From assembly GCA_018417955.1 (NCBI GenBank), contig JACTVC010000003.1, forward strand, positions 682,001 through 746,000: a DNA stretch of 64,000 bases, read 5' to 3'. Below are positions 25,030-36,749 of this stretch, in pieces. The position numbers and the translations under genes are program-made. Origin of the DNA: Laccaria trichodermophora (lineage: Eukaryota > Basidiomycota > Agaricomycetes > Agaricales > Hydnangiaceae). The notes under the pieces were generated by a model. The model was not told where the DNA came from. It made no database searches and was given only the letters and a program-made list of their open reading frames with translations. The stretch's first letter is position 1. Every line of letters starts with the position of its first letter.

Positions 25030-25930
25030 GTCCTTGAGGCTATTTGTTATTTGCCATGTATTTTTATGAAAGAGATTTCATTAGGATAGCCCATCCATTT
25101 CATTCATTTTGTCACTGGAGTCTTTCATTACCAGACTCTTTCATTCCTTATTTCATTGCAATTTTTCATTTAGAGCTGTGCTTTCATTACTATTTCTTAC
25201 ATTTTTCATAAGGATATTTCATTGGATCCTCTGGCGCTTTCATTACCACTTTACCATTTCATAGAATTTTCATTAGGATATTTCATTGGATCCTCTGGCG
25301 CTTTCATTACTATTTTATCATTTCATAGAATTTTCATTAGGATATTTCATTAGGCCCTCTTGCCCTTTCATTACCATTTCTTATAATTTTCATTATGATA
25401 TTTCATTAGGCCCTCTTGCCCTTTCATTACCATTTCTTATAATTTTCATTATGATATTTCATTAGGCCCTCTTGCCCTTTCATTACCATTTCTTATAATT
25501 TTCATTAGGATATTTCATTAGGCCCTCTTGCCCTTTCATTACCATTTCTTATAATTTTCAATAGGATATCTCATTGGATCCTCTGGCGCTTTCATTACCA
25601 CTTTACCATTTCATAGAATTTTCATTAGGATATTTCATTGGATCCTCTGGCGCTTTTATTACTATTTTATCATTTCATAGAATTTTCATTAGGATATTTC
25701 ATTAGGCCCTCTTGCCCTTTCATTACCATTTCTTATAATTTTCATTAGGATATTTCATTGGATCCTATGGCGCTTTCATTACCATTTTATCATTTCATAG
25801 AATTTTCATCAGAATATTTCATTAGGCCCTTTGGCCCTTTCATATATACCATTTCTTAAAATTTTCATTAGAATTTTTCATAGAATTTTCATCAGATTCC
25901 AGTTTTTCTGGCCCTATCATTTTCCATCTC
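25030..25930. repeat. Left subterminal array of KDZ element, 56-bp units
   Basis: About fifteen units are built on TTTCATTA, each with a variable core such as GGCCCTCTTGCCC or GGATCCTCTGGCGC. A typical period of 56 bp is directly countable at 25345-25560. The array is the reverse complement of the right-end array in sequence and period. Confidence 0.9.
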
Positions 25931-28689
25931 ATTGTGGATTTCATTCAGAAAGCTATGTTATCAATCATATTCCTCTAGTCATAGTCAAATATATCATCTA
26001 CTTCAATATCACCTGCATCGAATTTATCATCTTGTTCAACTATCTCGTTGTTATCATCATCCTCAGAGTCAGATGTGCTACCACTTGCCAATGTGACAGT
26101 GGACTCAACATTGTACTTTTCACCCCACATGGGGTCCTTACCTTCCTTCCTCAAAATCGGCAACCAGTAAGTAGCACACTGATCAGCCATCCGTAAACAA
26201 ATATTTGCCTGCTTTTGGGCATATGCTGCCACTCCACTCTGGATCGATGGCTCAAGACCTCCCCTCCGATCCACTTGTTCTAACCACCATCTTGATTTCC
26301 ATTCAAAAAAAGCCAGGACACGGTGCATTTCCTCCTGAACAATCAATAACTCCTCGCTCCACCAACACTTGCGTGCCCTGGTCTGTGCCCATTCAGCTCG
26401 CATGCTGTCATTGAACTCCTCCTCCGTCTGGTCATCCCCATGCTCCTGCAGCAAGTGGGGTACCAACCAAATCCACGATGGGATGAACCTCCCTCTTGAA
26501 GTCCTACTATCCTCCAAATTTTCCTCATCCGTACCCAGGCCCCTGATGTCGACAGGTTTGAGTTCCTGAAGACATTCCCTCCATGGCCCACTTGGATCAA
26601 GGGCCAGTAAGGCGGCGTAAGCAACACAATAACGATTGGCGGTGCATCTAAGTTTATATTCAACACGGTGGTACATGTCGAGCATCTGAGTATTTGGGTT
26701 ATTCCCAGTTCCAGAAACATTATATTTCTTGAATGTCCATAGGCCCTGTATGATATGACGAAACCGGCGAATATCAGCCAAAGTGTCATGTGCCTGGGGC
26801 TCATGTAAACGGCGCTCTATTTCGCACATTTCTTGTAGTTCAGGGTGACGACGAATATCTGGGGGAAGGGCAGAAGGGAAAAGGAGAGGAGTAGACTCAG
26901 GCTTCGTGTACAGAGGCCCAGGTTCATCATTTTCATTCACTAATGGCAGCAACATGGCGATGTGGGGCGTATAAGCGAGTTGGACTGGTCTCCAGATCAT
27001 GATCTGTCGAATGAGATTGCTTCTTTTTTCCTTGAGGTCGGCAAGTTGCTTGGACGTCTTCTTTCCTTTCGATTTTGACAGCTCGCATTGGAGCATGAAT
27101 CTTGAAGAGTTATTAGACTTTAAGTAATCATAATTTGAAATCACAGACTTACTGAGAATCCTCGATATCAAAGCCCATTGAAAAGAATCCCATCATTGTG
27201 ACTTTATGACGTGGCACCCGCCCTGACGCGAGTTGAAGTGTTTCGTTCCTTGTCAATTCAAGCCAAACGTCCTGAAGAGTAGTGGCTGCAAGAAAATGAG
27301 ACGACACTTAGAATGTTCAAGACTGAAAACTTACTTCTCTCCAGTTCATTGTATGGATTTGGGGCCCTTGGGTCGGCTTCCCAACGTTCCACCATCTTGA
27401 GCCACTTGTCAACTGTCTCAGGTGGAAATGTAGCCGAGAACTTTTGAAAAGTCTCTGCATGTTTCGCACTCATGAGCACAGCCTCTTGGAAGTGTTTTGC
27501 AAAAAGCGCACCTTCATGAAAATCAACGTTAACATCAAAATGAATATGAAAATACGATACACTCACGAAAGCCAACAATCCTGCGAAAGTTCTATCCGTT
27601 CCAGTGGTCGTTGAGAGTGTCGTGCCAAGCAGCTGGTGCCATCTCCTGTACACTTGGTGCAAGTGGGTTTGTATGTGACCAACTTGTTTCAACTTGCTCT
27701 CCGCAAGTCCTCCCTGCTCCTTTCGTATATCCCAAGCAGAATTTCTTTCGACATGTCTCGCCATGTCCGTTTATATGCCAGCTTGGAATGCCAACGTTGA
27801 CCTTTGTTTCCGAGTTAATTTGCATGTGTTCTGGGAAGTCCAACATGGTGCGAAATTTTTTTGACCACTGGCAACCTATGTCGTACATAATGAAAATCCA
27901 TGATAATGCGACGCCAACAAGGGCCAAGAAAATAAGATAGTCCATATTGCAATATCTAGATGAAAGAATTAATGCTCAAACCAATTCAAGCAAAGCTACA
28001 ACATACTTTTCTCCTTTCTGCAGATCACCGGCCCCATTGCTCCGCACCAGTGCATGTCTTGAGCAGATAACAATGCCAGTTCCTGATACAGCATATCCAG
28101 GTGTACATCAAGTCTGCGCTCTAACGATAGCATCATGCTCAGACTCGCATGTATTGATCTGTACGAGAAAATCAGTATCACAACCTCAAAATCAAATTAG
28201 GAAAGCAGGAAATATGTACCTCGGGCTGGTCAACATAGTCCTTGATGAATGTTTGATATGCGGACTCCTCGACATAAGGCCCCCAGCCAGGCATCAACTC
28301 AACATCTTTTAAGCCACGTTCTTTGCCTTTTAGTTTGAAGTTTGCATCAACAGATATGTAGAGAATGTACAGAAACCTTATGAGATGATTAGTCTCCTGA
28401 AGTAACTGGAAATGTGTAGCTAAACAAACACACATAAGCGGGCCCGCCTCTGCCCAATTATTAGGGAGGTTTCTGCCAGGATGTGGGCATGCTGGGCACT
28501 CGACTGTTAAGCTACCTGGAGACGTAGCCACTATACCCTCTGGGTCATGGCCACGCCCACTGCGTTTCAACGCCATGAGATTCCACCAAATCCGGAAAAC
28601 CCGATGAAGTTCCTTATAACGATACTAGACAATTTTGTTAGTTTGCAAGACAAACAGAATAGTCAATAAATCTACTTACAATCGTGTCT

Positions 28690-28695
28690 GAAACG
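28690..28695. repeat. Target-site duplication of nested element (GAAACG), left
   Basis: GAAACG at 28690-28695 is repeated at 30430-30435. Joining the two flanks through one copy gives a continuous transposase exon reading NVSDTI into the next intron. Confidence 0.6.
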
Positions 28696-28904
28696 GAGCT
28701 CTTTACTCTCCCCCACCTATTCCTACTGGACTCCTACTGGATTCCCGGAATCCTACCGGACTGGACTAGGACTGGGACACATTTTATGTTGGCTGATCAC
28801 CATACAAATTTTGTATCCTAGTCCTAGTGGAGTCCTAGTAAACTCCTACTGGAATGATCCCAAATCACCAGGAATTGTGGAATTCTACTGGATTTTTAAG
28901 GAAT

Positions 28905-28990
28905 GAGTCCAGTAGGAGTCCAGTACAAGGAGTCCAGTAGGAGTCCAGTAGGAGTCCAGTAGGAGTCCAGTAGGAATCCAGTAGGAATTT
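28905..28990. repeat. 11-bp tandem repeat AGTCCAGTAGG
   Basis: At least six near-perfect copies of AGTCCAGTAGG or AATCCAGTAGG are seen. The same motif recurs inverted near the left TIR (about 28720-28860) and near the right TIR (about 30225-30400), so it is a subterminal motif of the nested element. Confidence 0.85.
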
Positions 28991-29060
28991 CCGGGGACAG
29001 GGAGCCCAGTAGGACCAGCAGTTTGTCACTGTTGTTGTTATTATATAATATAAAAAAAAG

Positions 29061-29149
29061 CGCAACCTGACAGAATTGAACTCTCAACCTTATGGAGATA
29101 GGGACAATACTATAGATATAAGCACTTTACCAGTTACACTAGGAGAGCA
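29061..29149 (-). other. tRNA-like pol III segment (SINE head or tRNA relic)
   Basis: Read on the minus strand, TAGTGTAACTGGTAAAGTGC resembles an A box. About 45 nt later GAGTTCAATTCTG resembles a B box and T-arm, and a run of eight T follows a few bases after the end, as a pol III terminator would. The acceptor stem pairs poorly and no clean anticodon arm could be drawn, so this is not called a functional tRNA. It sits inside the nested element. Confidence 0.45.
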
Positions 29150-29239
29150 TTATTATAGGTCATTATTATATGCTCTATATACCAACGTACTGACCTCCTT
29201 CCTAGAAAGGACGTCGGCGAATTCCGCGAGTGGGAATTT

Positions 29240-30110
29240 TGCCCAAACCCAACAACACTCGACAACACCACCATCACCACCCTCTTGCTCACCCACCACG
29301 AACACGTCGCCGACCACGACCACAATGGACGACGACAACACGCGACCACGACAACAACGACGGCCACGACAGACGACGACAACAAACGACCACGGCACGC
29401 AACGACGACCCCACTCACGGACACGACAACCACCCACGAACCACGAGCGCCCACCGACACGACAAACAAGAAAGACGAGGGACAGCGACGACCCGCTCCC
29501 ACCCGCCAACGACGACCGTAACACCCACCACCACAAACGACGCCCGCCACCCACGAAAACGACAACCGCCGCCAACGAAAAACGCCCACCGCCCATGAAC
29601 GACAGCCGCCGCCCATGCAAACGACAACCGCCGCCCACGAAAAACACCCAGCACACCCAAACGACATCCGCCGCCCACGAAAAATGCCCACCGCCCACAA
29701 ACGACATCCGCCGCCCATGCAAACGACGACCGCCGCGCACGAAAAACACCCAGCAAACCCAAACGACGACCGCCGCCCACGAAAAACGCCCACCACCCAC
29801 AAATGACATCCGCCGCCCTCGAAAAACACCCCGCCTATGTGTCTCTGTCCCCCTCTGTCCCTCCCTCCCTCTCTCCCTCCCTCTCTCTCTCCCACCATCC
29901 TTCTCTCCCTCCCTCTCTTCCTCCCTCCCTCCCTCTCTTCCTCTCTTCCTCCCTCTCTTCCTCCCTCCCTCCCTCTCTTCCTCTCTCCACCTCTCTCACC
30001 CCCTCCCCCCTCCATCATTTCACTTCACTCACTTCCCCTCCTTCCATAGCTCTCTCCCTCCACCACTCCCTCCATCACTCCATCACTCCCTCCCCCTCCC
30101 TCATTACATT
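29240..30110. repeat. Low-complexity core of nested element
   Basis: From 29240 to 29550 there is an ACGAC/CCACC-rich tract. From about 29555 to 29830 there are tandem units containing CGCCGCCCACGAAAAACRCCC. From about 29840 to 30110 there is a nearly pure pyrimidine tract of CCCTCTCT and TCCCTC repeats. Long frames on both strands here are a consequence of base composition. Confidence 0.85.
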
Positions 30111-31739
30111 AGTAAAATATCTTTCTGTATTTAGTTGTCATTTCACAATACAACATTTGTTTAAATGTGAATTTTGAATAGAAATTTGAAGTTCTGACTT
30201 GGTAATACATTGAAGTTGATATTCCAGTGGGAATCCAGTAGGACTTCAATGTGTGGAGCATTTCATCAAATTTGTTTAAGTCCAGTTGGAGTCCAGTAGG
30301 AGGGGGAATGGAGAAATATGTGAAAATGCCTTTTTGGAAATTTTGTTAAAATCCAGTAGGAATCCAGTAGGAATCCTACTGGAGTCCCGGAGTCCAGTAG
30401 GAATAGGTGGGGGAGTGATAAGTATTGCCGAAACGTTTGCGTTATCTGTTTTTCGCAGCAAAAGATGATAAAAGTCGTATAGATTCCCTTTACCCTGAAG
30501 GGTATGCTCATGGAATGTGTCAAGACAATCAAATGTGAAGACGGTATTGGGCCGTGATGATGTTGCAGGGAACCACCCCTGATGAAGTAGCTGGGTTCTC
30601 CTATCAAGCACCTCATCTCTGGGGCACTCACAATAGTCAACGTTCACGGCGTGAATACCAGACATATCAAAAACTTTGAAGGTTGGCGGCCCTGGAGACA
30701 GGCAAGGGCAGATTGATTCTCCATGTCCAAGTTGGACGTGGAGTCCAAGGTTCGCAAGGCAATCTTTGTCGAAAAAGTCCCCTGTCCATTTCTAAGATAA
30801 CAACATCTGCATTAAGCTTCATGTACTCCGGATTTTCAAATGAAACGTACCTCAATTCGGTGTAGGGGTGTATGCTGGTGAGCCAGCACGATGCAGGCCT
30901 GACAACGGAGGCAACATCCACCCGAACAATCTTTACACTTGAATATCCCGACATCCTGCTGGCACGAAAAGCAGTAGTCATGGCCCAGAAAATCGCCGAG
31001 CCCATCATGCCGCAAAATCTCATCCAGAGTTGCGTCGCGCAAGGATAACCACTGTAAGAGTTGAGACTTCGAAATACGTTTAGGACAGCTGGAACAGCAA
31101 TTGTGGGGATAATACTCACCTGGGCGTTGTTATTCCTCCTTTGTTTAGTTCTCTCGTCGATGGTTGAAGCATCGGAAGGCTGGTCTTGCCCTTCTAAATT
31201 TGCAGCGCAGGGGCTGGCATCTTCAAGAGGAGTGAAACTGGGAGCAGGAGTCGAGGGATTGTGGTCTACAGCTTCGATGCGGCTCCTATTTTTGTGTTTT
31301 ACCACTCGACGCCCGTTACAACCAAGAGCAATTGTTGTGACTCGGGAAGTAGTTGGGATGGACAATGAGTTGGTGGTTTGGGCGCTTTCTGTCCCTCTTG
31401 AACATGCAGGATGAAAGCCAGAGCGAGCGGGTCACGAGTTTGTCGACGTGGATGCCAATCCGGCAGTTGCAGCGTTTTCTCGTGCAGGGCGGAAGCCTGA
31501 TGGATTGCTGTTGCGAGGTCGCTTTGAGCCTAAGGGCACTGGATCATCCTTTGACGCAACGCCCTCCTTATGCTTTGACATGGAAATGATGTGCTGCCAG
31601 GTTGAAAGAAAGAAGGTAGGTCCATTGATATGAAAAGATAATGAGAGAGATGAGACAGAGATATGAAGTCGCAAAGGCAAAGCGAATGATATCGTAGGCT
31701 TGTGCAAGCGTCGAGCTCGTCACACACAGTCACACGCCG

Positions 31740-32725
31740 GCCCGGGTATAGGGAGTACCCATCCTTTCAGATGATTGCGCCTCCAATACGAGGCTGAGTA
31801 TGGGCATCCATAGCATACGTTTAAATGAGCCATCTATTCCTACAGTGTTGCTAATGCATGGGCTCAAATATCTGATGAGGCAGTGTGAGGAACAGTTAAA
31901 GCGATCACCTTGAATATTTGAATGCTGAATGTTTTTCCCATTTAAATTGCACCTCCAATGTGAGTCTGAGTATGGGGGCCATATGTGTATTAGGGCCTCC
32001 ATAGCCTACATTTAAGTGAGTTACAAGCAATAACCTAGCAGCATGTGTTCGAACTTGATCCTACGTTAATAGTTGAAGTTGACCTGGCTATGATAAGTTG
32101 ATTCAATCAAGATCTCAACCAACGCGAGACGTCTCGCAAGGTTTATTAGGCTCTACACATCAACCGCACCTCTCAATACTTTGTGAGCCCTTGCTCTCTT
32201 TCGTAGTAGCTCTCACAGCCAATTAAAAGTAGGCTAGAAAGTATCTGATCAGGCAAACATCTCAAACAAGAATTGTGAACACTATCTCATTTTGCAAAAG
32301 CCATACCACAACTACAATCAAATAAAATCTAACTCTTAAACAAGACCTTTTGCGAACACAATCTCATCGTGAAAGCCATACAACAACTACGATCAGACAA
32401 AGAATAGCTACTAAAGTCTGACTCTCAAACAAGAATTGCAAACACAGTCTCATTGCAAAAGCCATAGGACAATTACAATCGGACAAAGAATGAGATAGCT
32501 ACTAAGATCTAACTACATAATTGCTTGAGAAAGAGGACCAAACGTAGCATTGTGAAAGCCATACAACAACTATGATCAGACAAAGAATAGCTAAACACAG
32601 TCTCATTGCGAAAGCCATAGCACGACTACAATCGGACAAAGGATGAGATAGCTACTAAGATCTGACTACATAATTGCTTGAGAAAGAGGACCAAATGTAG
32701 CCTCATCGCCTGGCTCCCTTACAAC
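31740..32725. repeat. Repeat-rich non-coding stretch inside the KDZ element
   Basis: Two related blocks with CACCTCCAATGTGAGTCTGAG-like sequence and GAGTATGGGSSC occur at about 31780 and 31955. From about 32270 to 32690 there are four or five units containing AAAGCCATA..ACAACTAYGATCRGACAAAGAATAGCT, with variable spacing around 90-130 bp. No gene is seen. Confidence 0.7.
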
Positions 32726-33743
32726 TCAGACACTTCCCCTGCTTTTCGCCTCATCATAATCCTCAATGGCATCCTGATAGCTCTTGAATCCCTTGAACGA
32801 GCTTCCAGAAACGCCGTTTACGATTGTTGTTACAAAGTTCCTATTTTCCGTGAGCATGAGGTACAAGACGAAGGGGCTTCGAGACTTACCAGTTGTTGAA
32901 TACACCACAACACTTCCCAACGGTGACAGAGTAAAACTTCTTGTTAGTTTTACGACCAGGGGTTACATGAGCAAAAGGCACAGGAAGAACACGAGTTACT
33001 GAAGGAGGGGGGAGAGGTGCATGGGCCAAACCATAAGCTGATGCCGTTGTGGAAGCGGGGGGGGCGTTATGCATGCTACCAATGGAAAGTCCTTCCAGAG
33101 CATCAGCGAGGCCGTCCAAATGAGCTTCTGTAACATCAAATCGGCCGTCGACGTAGGCCGGCAATTCCTTGTAAATAAACTGGTGGGATGAACGAGCTGG
33201 CGGCTGGGGCAGCGGTTCCTCATAAATAAATAAGTTGGATGGACGAGCTGGTGGCTGGGGATGTGGTTCTTCATAAAGAAAAAAGTGGGGGGAACGAGCT
33301 GGTCGCTGGGGCTGTGGTTCTGCATACATGAACAAGTGGGACGAATAGGTCAGGCTCGGCAGCACAGCAACAGGTTGACCATGCTTTGGCTTGGTAGGGG
33401 AAGGGAGAGGAGTCGAAATCTGTGCTACAGGTGTCGCTTCACGACTTAGCAGCTGATGTCGTTTCGGATGCGTAGCGTAGTTGATGGGTGGCGGTCCTAA
33501 CAGCAAATCAGTCAACAATCAATATCGAGCTGATGTTGGGTGATGATTACCATTGTTGTCACTAGAAGCCATAGTGAGAGGAGTCGAAATCGGTGCTGCA
33601 GGCGTCGCTTCACGACTTAGCAGCTGATGTCGTTTTGGATGTGTAGTGTAGTTGATGGGTGGAGGTCCTAACAACAAATCAGTCAACAATCAATATCAAG
33701 CTGATGTTGGATGACTATTACCGTTGTTGTGAGTAGAAGCCAT
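32726..33743 (-). CDS. Transposon-borne protein with RNase H1 N-terminal (viroplasmin-like) domain
   Basis: The start is ATG 33743 (MASTHNNG). The first exon-intron-exon module is duplicated in tandem: both copies read GPPPINYxTHPKRHQLLSRE and both keep the reading frame and a GTAAT..TTAG intron. Then come about three and a half copies of a 19-residue repeat of the form SxxxFxYxEPxPQxPAR. The C-terminal part reads KKFYSVTVGKCCGVFNNW, an intron, then VNGVSGSSFKGFKSYQDAIE, ending at 32726. This matches the small RNase H1 N-domain fold, which binds RNA:DNA hybrid or double-stranded RNA; no RNase H catalytic domain follows. The gene is a passenger of the KDZ element, and no stop is seen. Confidence 0.65.
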
Positions 33744-34015
33744 TTTAACGGGAGAAGGTTTGTGGTTCATTCTGGATCGTGGGTGCAATTATAGGCAGAT
33801 GGTGCATGTTCGGCAGATCCCTGACAGGTGGTCTTTGGAAACGGAACGAAAGGCCTGGATCCAAGCAATGGGATATTAGCTGACTTTATTGAAATTAAAA
33901 AATTAAATCTTTGGAATTTCCTACCAATTTGCCACATTGTATTTGCTGAACGCGACTTGATTCTACAACTATAATCAGCCTCATATATCTTTTAACTCAC
34001 ACCCAGCTTACTGAA

Positions 34016-36636
34016 ATGACTCGCCGCAAGTGGACCTCAGACGACCAAGAAGAATGGCTGAAGGCTCAGCTACCTTCATTCGTGGAGGCACAGGCCACCA
34101 AAACCATGACGTCCGATTTCTTCCCAAAGGCCCTGACAGAGTGGAGGAAGGCATGGCCGGTCCCAGAGCCTACGGCTGATGAGATTGCCCAGGCAAAGAA
34201 TCTTGAGGACGCAATAAAGAAAAAGAGAACCAAGATCGATGATGTACGTCAATAACCATGAGGTATACATACTGATGGAGAACTTACCCAATTTATAGCA
34301 AGTAAAAGCATGGTTTCATAACCATACTTGAGGTTCGACATCGGGTGCCGGTGCGCATGGTGTCCTCAAGTTGAAGACAAAACCGAAAGTCCTCCATGAG
34401 TGGCAAATCTATTATCAGATGATGTATGAATCCAAATGGAAGGTCATCATTGAAAAAGAATTTGAAACGCACAAGTCGAAATTGATAGAAGACAACCCCA
34501 AATTAAATTTGAGGTTGGTGCGCTTCAACTTTGTGAATGCGTTCATCTGAGAAAAGTACCAGGTGGAAACTGAGGAGGTCAAAGCTGAAGTAAAGAAGCT
34601 CCAGGAAAATGAGGAAAACGAGGCCAACATGAGCCGCGAAGCACAAAATAAATCTTACCAAAAGTGAGTGGCATGTAGATCTGGTTCAGTTGAATGAATA
34701 CTCACTTTTTCCTAGAGCGATCGATAAGTTACCGGCCACCCTCACCATGATGGGCCAAGCCATCCAGAGCCAGACAGGATGGAATATTTCATTCCTCATT
34801 GGTGGGCCTGAACCAATCAACGGCAAAATCATGATGTATATGTACACAAGCAATCATACCTTATATGTTGCATGTCATTGACCATCTTGTGAAGGTTACA
34901 TTGCAGGAAATGTCCCGATGATCAGGATTTTGAGGCATTTCTGGGCAAAGAGGGATATGAAGAGCACATTATGGATACATTTGATGATTTTCTGCACCAA
35001 GTGTTTCGTGAGTCAACAATCGCCTAAACGGGAGTGGTACTGACTGTGATTGGTCAGCTCAAAAAGTGCGAGAGAGTAGACGCCTAGCATCGAAGGCGAA
35101 CACGCCTGAGACGGCAGAAGAAGGTGGGGAGGCCAGTACTAATGGCGAGGGCATGGGCCATGAAATCGACGAGTCAGATGGAGCAGAGGAAACTGCTGAA
35201 ACATCAGTCAGATCGCCACAAACGTTGATGAAGAGCCAATATGAACTTACCCATGAGGCCAATATAGCAAGGAATAAGGAGCTCCTACAAAAGCTTGAAG
35301 TTGAGTACCCTGTGGCCAAAATAGAGAAGCAGGCAAACAAGAGAGCGAGCAAGGCGGAGAAGATAAAGAACGAGAGCGGTGAGAAACAGGAAGCCACCTG
35401 GTTTTCTGCCAGAATCCAAGGATCAAGGTAAGTGTTGTGCTTCACCATCAATGCGAATCATTGACAATGATGTTACTATCGGCAGTGGCACGCCAGCTTC
35501 CACGACTGCCACATCGTCGACAATAACGGCAGTCGTCGGTTCTGAAGAGGAAGTTGAAACTGGTCTCATGGCCAATCAAACGCCGACCGTTCAAGGTGAT
35601 TCGAGTGGAACTCCATCACCTGTTACATCGTCGGTGCCCAGAGCCCCTTTGGATCCAGATTCCACCGCCCTTGCTGGTGCTTCAACAACTTCTCTTGTAT
35701 TAGATTCTCAACTTGCTTTTGTACCAGCAACCGTTTCAGCTTCGGCTTCCACTCCAGCGGCCCCCGACGTCAACTCTGCCTCCTCTTTCACCCTGCCCAC
35801 CACCGTCGTCAACTCCTCTGCATCATTTCCCAATCCACCAGCCCTCATTGTCAACTCTGCCCCTGCCCCTGTTCCGGTCATCAGTCATGAAACTGATTCG
35901 AAAGCAAGTTCGATGGACGTTGATTCTGACGTGGACATCGAAAAGGAGGCTCTGTCAGACGTTCCTGACTATGATAAGAGCATGTTGCCGCCTTGGTTAA
36001 TCAAGAATGGGATGTTAGATTACTTACACGGCATTTCGCAGCAGAAGGCGTGGCAGGATCTCATAACCACTCTCATCAGATTTGAGATAGCGAATACAAT
36101 GACAGGTGTAAGTACTGACCTCTTTATGGTGCTATTTTCACTGAATAATGTCTCATAGAACCTACCAGTGGCTTCGCGTCCTGACAAGGTGGCCAAATGG
36201 ATCAAGAGTAAGAAGAAAGACACACCGCACGAAGTCGATCCCAATACCTACGGGTCGTCTTTTATGACTTGGTGGATCACGATTCAACCCAAATGGAGAG
36301 TCGCTGACGACAGCACATTCAACTACATGGCACCAGTCAATTAGGACTGGCGTGTGCTTCATAAAGGTGGTTCAGCCAGGCTTTACACTGTCGTCGTGGC
36401 GCTTTTGTGGTGGGTCTTGGCATTGACACCCGAAGTCCCATCTTTCCGAGCGTGGACAGCCGTTCGTGATGTTCAATGGGTAATCGACCAGATTTACAAG
36501 AAAATCAAACCTCAAGGAAAGAAACGGGGGCGCGAGGATGGTGGTCAAGTCACCCACAACAGGAAGAGGTATGTTCCTTCCTTTGGTACATTTTTATATC
36601 ATTAAAGCTTGTTGCCGTAGACCTCGTTCGACTTAG
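34016..36636 (+). pseudogene. Decayed KDZ-associated accessory gene (WTxDDQEEWL family)
   Basis: The start is ATG 34016 (MTRRKWTSDDQEEWLKAQLP). I have seen similar N-termini in agaricomycete transposon-associated proteins, but I know no function. Exons can be followed through KVLHEWQIYYQMMYESKWKV, a Lys/Glu-rich coiled-coil-like part, a Ser/Thr/Pro-rich linker (about 35480-35900), and a conserved C-terminal part with MLPPWLIKNGMLDYLHGI. It ends in a basic tail, KKRGREDGG, with the stop at 36636. Three in-frame stops break it: TGA 34329-34331, TGA 34548-34550 and TAG 36342-36344. The first two sit where Arg (CGA) would fit, and the third where Trp (TGG) would fit. Confidence 0.6.
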
Positions 36637-36749
36637 GCCCCCTCTTAATGGTACTAGTATATAGATTTCTGTCTATTAGTATAGCATGCTGGTCATGTAG
36701 CACGTGATTTGCACTGGTCGTGTCACACAATAATAAACTTTGCTGCGTA

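Larger units (their letters stand above)
28696..30429. mobile_element. 1.73-kb TIR element nested in the KDZ transposase gene
   Basis: Both ends carry CTCCCCCACCTATTCCTACT followed by GGACTCC in inverted orientation (28708 onward and 30415 backward). A weaker similarity extends about 12 bp outward to the proposed 6-bp duplication GAAACG. Inside are 11-bp direct repeats, a tRNA-like segment, a purine/pyrimidine-skewed minisatellite and a CCCTCTCT microsatellite, but no transposase frame. It is therefore probably non-autonomous. The long open frames within it come from low-complexity sequence. Confidence 0.75.
25975..31581 (-). pseudogene. CxC2-KDZ transposase, interrupted and with in-frame stops
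   Basis: The gene starts at ATG 31581 (MSKHKEGVASKDDPVPLGSK). After two introns it reads LRDATLDEILRHDGLGDFLG, then the CxC2 zinc cluster HDYCFSCQQDVGIFKCKDC with further Cys/His to HQHTPLHRIE. HTLQGKGNLYDFYHLLLRKT marks entry to the KDZ domain. After the nested element come HRVFRIWWNLMALKRSGRGH, DANFKLKGKERGLKDVEL, SGTGIVICSRHALVR, IMYDIGCQW and GRTCGEQVETSW. The acidic C-terminus ends at 25975. Defects are the 1.7-kb insertion at 28696-30429, a TGA at 28110-28108 where family members continue (consistent with CGA to TGA), and a TAG at 27594-27592 in a usual WNGWN motif (TGG to TAG). KDZ proteins are DDE-like transposases. Confidence 0.85.

Noticed and set aside
25030..25930. CRISPR-like array
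   Set aside because: The repeats are continuous 56-bp tandem units without unique spacers, in a eukaryotic transposon end.
29076..30134. Long frames on both strands (352 and 294 codons)
   Set aside because: They are produced by low-complexity CCACGAC and CCCTCTCT tracts of the nested element and encode only Pro/Thr/Ser or Arg/Gly runs.
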